NCBI GenBank assembly: GCA_905250075.1
Contig: CAJNOP010000684.1
Span: 48,225 to 112,224, forward strand
Source: Rotaria sp. Silwood1
Lineage: Eukaryota > Rotifera > Eurotatoria > Philodinida > Philodinidae
Length of the DNA stretch: 64,000 nucleotides
Direction: 5' to 3'
The position numbers were made by a program, and so were the translations under genes. Below the pieces are notes generated by a model that made no database searches, had not been told where the DNA came from, and saw only the letters and a list, made by a program, of their open reading frames with translations. Position 1 is the stretch's first letter. Every line of letters begins with the position of its first letter. This document shows positions 60,968 to 64,000 of this stretch, in pieces.

Positions 60968-63900
60968 AAGATCCGATTCAGTCAGCGAGCATATTTCGAA
61001 CGATTCCAGTGATCATTGTTTTCTTTCAAAATAGTTCACAGAGCAGAAAAGTAATGACACACTTTGTCTTTCTTCTCTGTCAACATATAGAAAAATGAAA
61101 TTTATTGACTTTTAAGCCTCTTTTTAATCGAACCACAACGTTGTTTCTCTCGGAAGTCTGTTCCTGAAGCCTTTTTTCTATGTTACTACTCAATCATAAT
61201 TTTCTGGTTACATTCTAATTAAGGTCCTTCCCCTCCTCAAAGATCGATCTCAAACCAGGAACGTTTGAATGGCATGAAATTTTCAGGATATGTTGTTCCT
61301 GGTGTTGGAAGGCTATAGTAAAACTTTCAGTCCTGCATCATGATGTTTGACGAAGATATTGGCCAAACAAGAGTCAAAAAATCGGTAATTTCGTCTCCAA
61401 AAGTTCTCTGTGTTCTTCAGTCTATACATTTCATATATCTTTTTTGTTTGAAAGAGCATGTCAGAATGTAGTGCCTATGAGGGCCCTGTTTTTTTAAACT
61501 CTTACTTTTTAACGGAAAAAAAGGGATGGAAATTTCAATGACTCAAAAACACTCTCCAAAAATGACGCTCTAATTATATAAAGAATTCTATATATAATAA
61601 AAGCAAAGCTTAATGAAAAAACAACTTGCTCTCATACGCACTGCAGTTTTACACGTTCTTTCAAACAAAAGAAAACTATTGGCTACAATAAAGCTCCTTC
61701 GAGAATTCTTGGAGATACGATCGAGAACCTATAAAACGAAAAAAATCGAAAAAGATTTTCGGTTTTTTTTCAAAAACAGCTTGTTTTTCGAATAGAGAAT
61801 GATGAAAATCTTCAAAAATTTTTGGAAAAAAAGAGGTGCAAAGTAAAAATTTTTGTCGTTTATGAGAGATCAGATAACGGGCTATCTTTTCCAGTATTTT
61901 TCTTAATTTCGGTGATTTTGACGAAAAGTGACTTTTTTGAGGGAGACCTTAAGTTGGCGCTGTTTGATTTTGATTGTTCAGCTTTAATGATACATTTTGA
62001 TTCATTATCGTCGCTTTTGATTCACGAATAAACTTCTTTCGATTAGAACTATTTTGTTTAAAATCAATTAACAAAAATTAAAGTCAAATGAAATCTATCT
62101 TTAAAGTATTAAGATCAGACATTTATTGGATCTTACAAGTAACCATTTTAATTGTTTTTAGGTAGAAAATAAAAACGAGTTTTTCTCTGTTTTCTTACAT
62201 GAAAAATGGCTTTTGGCAAAAAAATGAAGTTATGGCTGAACGGCTAATTTTGAGGTGTGATACATATCTTAATTCATCGGTACGTTTGTATATGATCTCT
62301 GAGACAAAATACATCTCATTTTTTTTCTTCATTTTCTTCAAGGACCTGTAGCTGGATGAGGGAGCTGCAGATTCAGGTTTTTCAGAACCGTGACCAGAGA
62401 TTTTTCACTAATATTTTGTACCTTTTATGTACATGAACGTGTGAAAGATCAAGCATTTAGCTATTTCTTTATTACTCTCTGAAAAAAGTCAACATATTAT
62501 TATCTCTTATTGTTCACTTTATCACCATTCGATGCTAAAGAATTAAAATTCTTAGTATATTTGGAAAGGAGATTAGGTTAACAGAAAACCGAATTAAAGA
62601 GTTAATTGTTGAGTAAATTTTGTCATTGAAAATCCTAACACTAAAAGTAGCACCAAAATCTCTAACTATATGAAATAGTTGTAGTTGTATGTATGCAAAC
62701 GACATTATTAGTTTGGATGTGAGTGTAGATCAAGAGGAAATCGGCAGTTTCGCAAGATTCTGAATTCTCGAGAATACACTAAGAATCTTTGTTTTGAGAA
62801 TATGGCGGAATTCCATGGGAATCTCTGGAATCCAATTGAAATTTCGTGAACCGTCAAAATATAGAATCCGCCGATTCTCATTGATCATAGCAGAAAAATG
62901 GGAAGCAGATCTTCTGTCTTGAGAGAACGTTTTCATATGGATTCATATAGAAATGCGCTGAATGAGTCTTTACATTCACGAATGCCTGTTTCCAACATGT
63001 ATATTGCGATACTAGACAGTAAAATTAACAGATGTATTGGTACCAATCATCATAGTTTGTTCACATTGAATACTGAGGCATCCGTGATTGATAAGCCGAT
63101 ATTAATGAAATTATTTCAAATGAAAAGTTATGCTATAGCTGTCGCATAAGCTTTGGTCATGATGTGTATTCTTTCTGATGTGTCATCATCAAACCAATTA
63201 AAATATTTGAAAAAAGTTTTGGGTTGTTTTAAACGGTGTGTTCGAATGTTTTAATTTCGTTGAATTCAAAACTTGTTGATTGGTCGTTTGTTGGATGAGT
63301 CAATCTATCTTATTTGAATACTACCAACGCAATGACAAAACGTTTTATTCATATGCAATTAAATAACAATAAGGTAAAGTGATGTGCGAATGGAGTGTAG
63401 CGAGGACAAAAAAAATACGCCGAGATATGTTTCAGTTAGACTGATACTGATAAATAACAAATTACAGAAGAACCGAGTGAGTCTTCGTTCCTTGAATATT
63501 TGCTTTTGTTTTGACTAGTCAAGCTAGTTGATGATGTCATAGTTATAGACTATTTCCTTATTATGGACACAATAGCGAAACGTCAAAGTACAAGAAAAAA
63601 AAAGAAAGTTCAAATCTAACCCTTCGTTGAATATTATCGATGCACACACACAGAGAACTATGGCAACGATCGACTACTTGATAGAGCAGAAAAAAAATAA
63701 GAAACATTGTCGATTTTCTTTATCATCGTTCATGTAGGCAAGCGCAGTTGTCGGTGAATGACATACATAACTATTTTCTCATTAAGACCCGTTTGCTCGA
63801 TAAAGAAAGGAGAAAGAAAAAGAACGCATTTTTTTCAGTGACTTTACTACTTGTTATGCATTTAATTATGATTGTTAATAGAGACTGTATGCAATTCACA

Positions 63901-64000
63901 CCGTATGATGAAATCAGATTTTTCCTTTTAGTTTTAGTCTGTCGCCGGAATCTGTTGTGAACTTCTCTTGCAAAACGTTTCTATCATCATGTCTTGTACC
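60968..64000. other. gene-free region to window end
   Basis: Frames of 60-83 codons occur (for example plus 62898-63149, plus 61822-62031), but none shows a domain or splice support. No clear repeat seen. Confidence 0.4.

Noticed and set aside
1..64000. tRNA, rRNA, CRISPR arrays, LTR retrotransposons or intact transposases
   Set aside because: Scanned by eye for B-box words, spacer-regular repeats, RT/integrase motifs and DDE motifs. None seen, though a covariance or profile search could still find diverged ones.

Overview
The window looks like a bdelloid rotifer nuclear genome fragment. It is strongly AT-rich, and most host genes are split by small introns of about 40-130 bp with GT-AG ends. 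It carries families that are very abundant in bdelloids: F-box, NHL propeller, and an ADP-ribosyltransferase joined to TPRs. It holds several genes that look bacterial in origin, and many short palindromes built from the hexamer TGTGGG, which I recall as the bdelloid telomere unit. The organism call is inference from these features; no similarity search was run. Exon coordinates were worked out by hand from reading-frame continuity and splice sites.

Layout. 0.4-12.8 kb: three minus-strand single-Tudor genes in a row (405-1478, 6019-8021, 9497-12759). The last two share exon structure. A tiny secreted peptide gene (5025-5357) sits between them. 12.8-24 kb: mostly gene-free, with relics of DDX23/PRP28, an ART-TPR gene and PrimPol, a 93-95 bp satellite and a GC-richer palindromic repeat. 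25-33.3 kb: a possible TIR element, a non-LTR ORF1 relic, and a compact seven- or eight-exon Rel/NF-kB gene with no ankyrin repeats and a 2.1 kb first intron. 36-41 kb: 3-hydroxyisobutyrate dehydrogenase, a broken LRRC59 copy and a single-exon F-box gene. 44-50.4 kb: a RidA protein with a signal peptide and a hydrophobic C-terminus, a six-repeat NHL protein and a small two-helix membrane protein, with a 935 bp TIR element in between. 50.8-56.6 kb: tandem exon-like repeats and two foldback elements. 57-61 kb: an intronless bacterial-like GST gene and two dead GNAT acetyltransferases among telomere-like hairpins.

No operon-like pathway links these genes. The themes are local duplication (the Tudor genes), decay of extra copies of conserved genes (PrimPol, DDX23, LRRC59, ART, two GNATs), and a dense set of non-autonomous palindromic elements. 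Five expressed-looking genes have a 3' splice acceptor within about 15 nt of the start codon, which fits the spliced-leader trans-splicing reported for rotifers.

I see no CRISPR, rRNA, tRNA or intact transposase gene. No clear new multi-gene system stands out. The best candidates for new biology are the hidden peptide precursor, the apparently GPI-anchored secreted RidA, and the telomere-like hairpin family.
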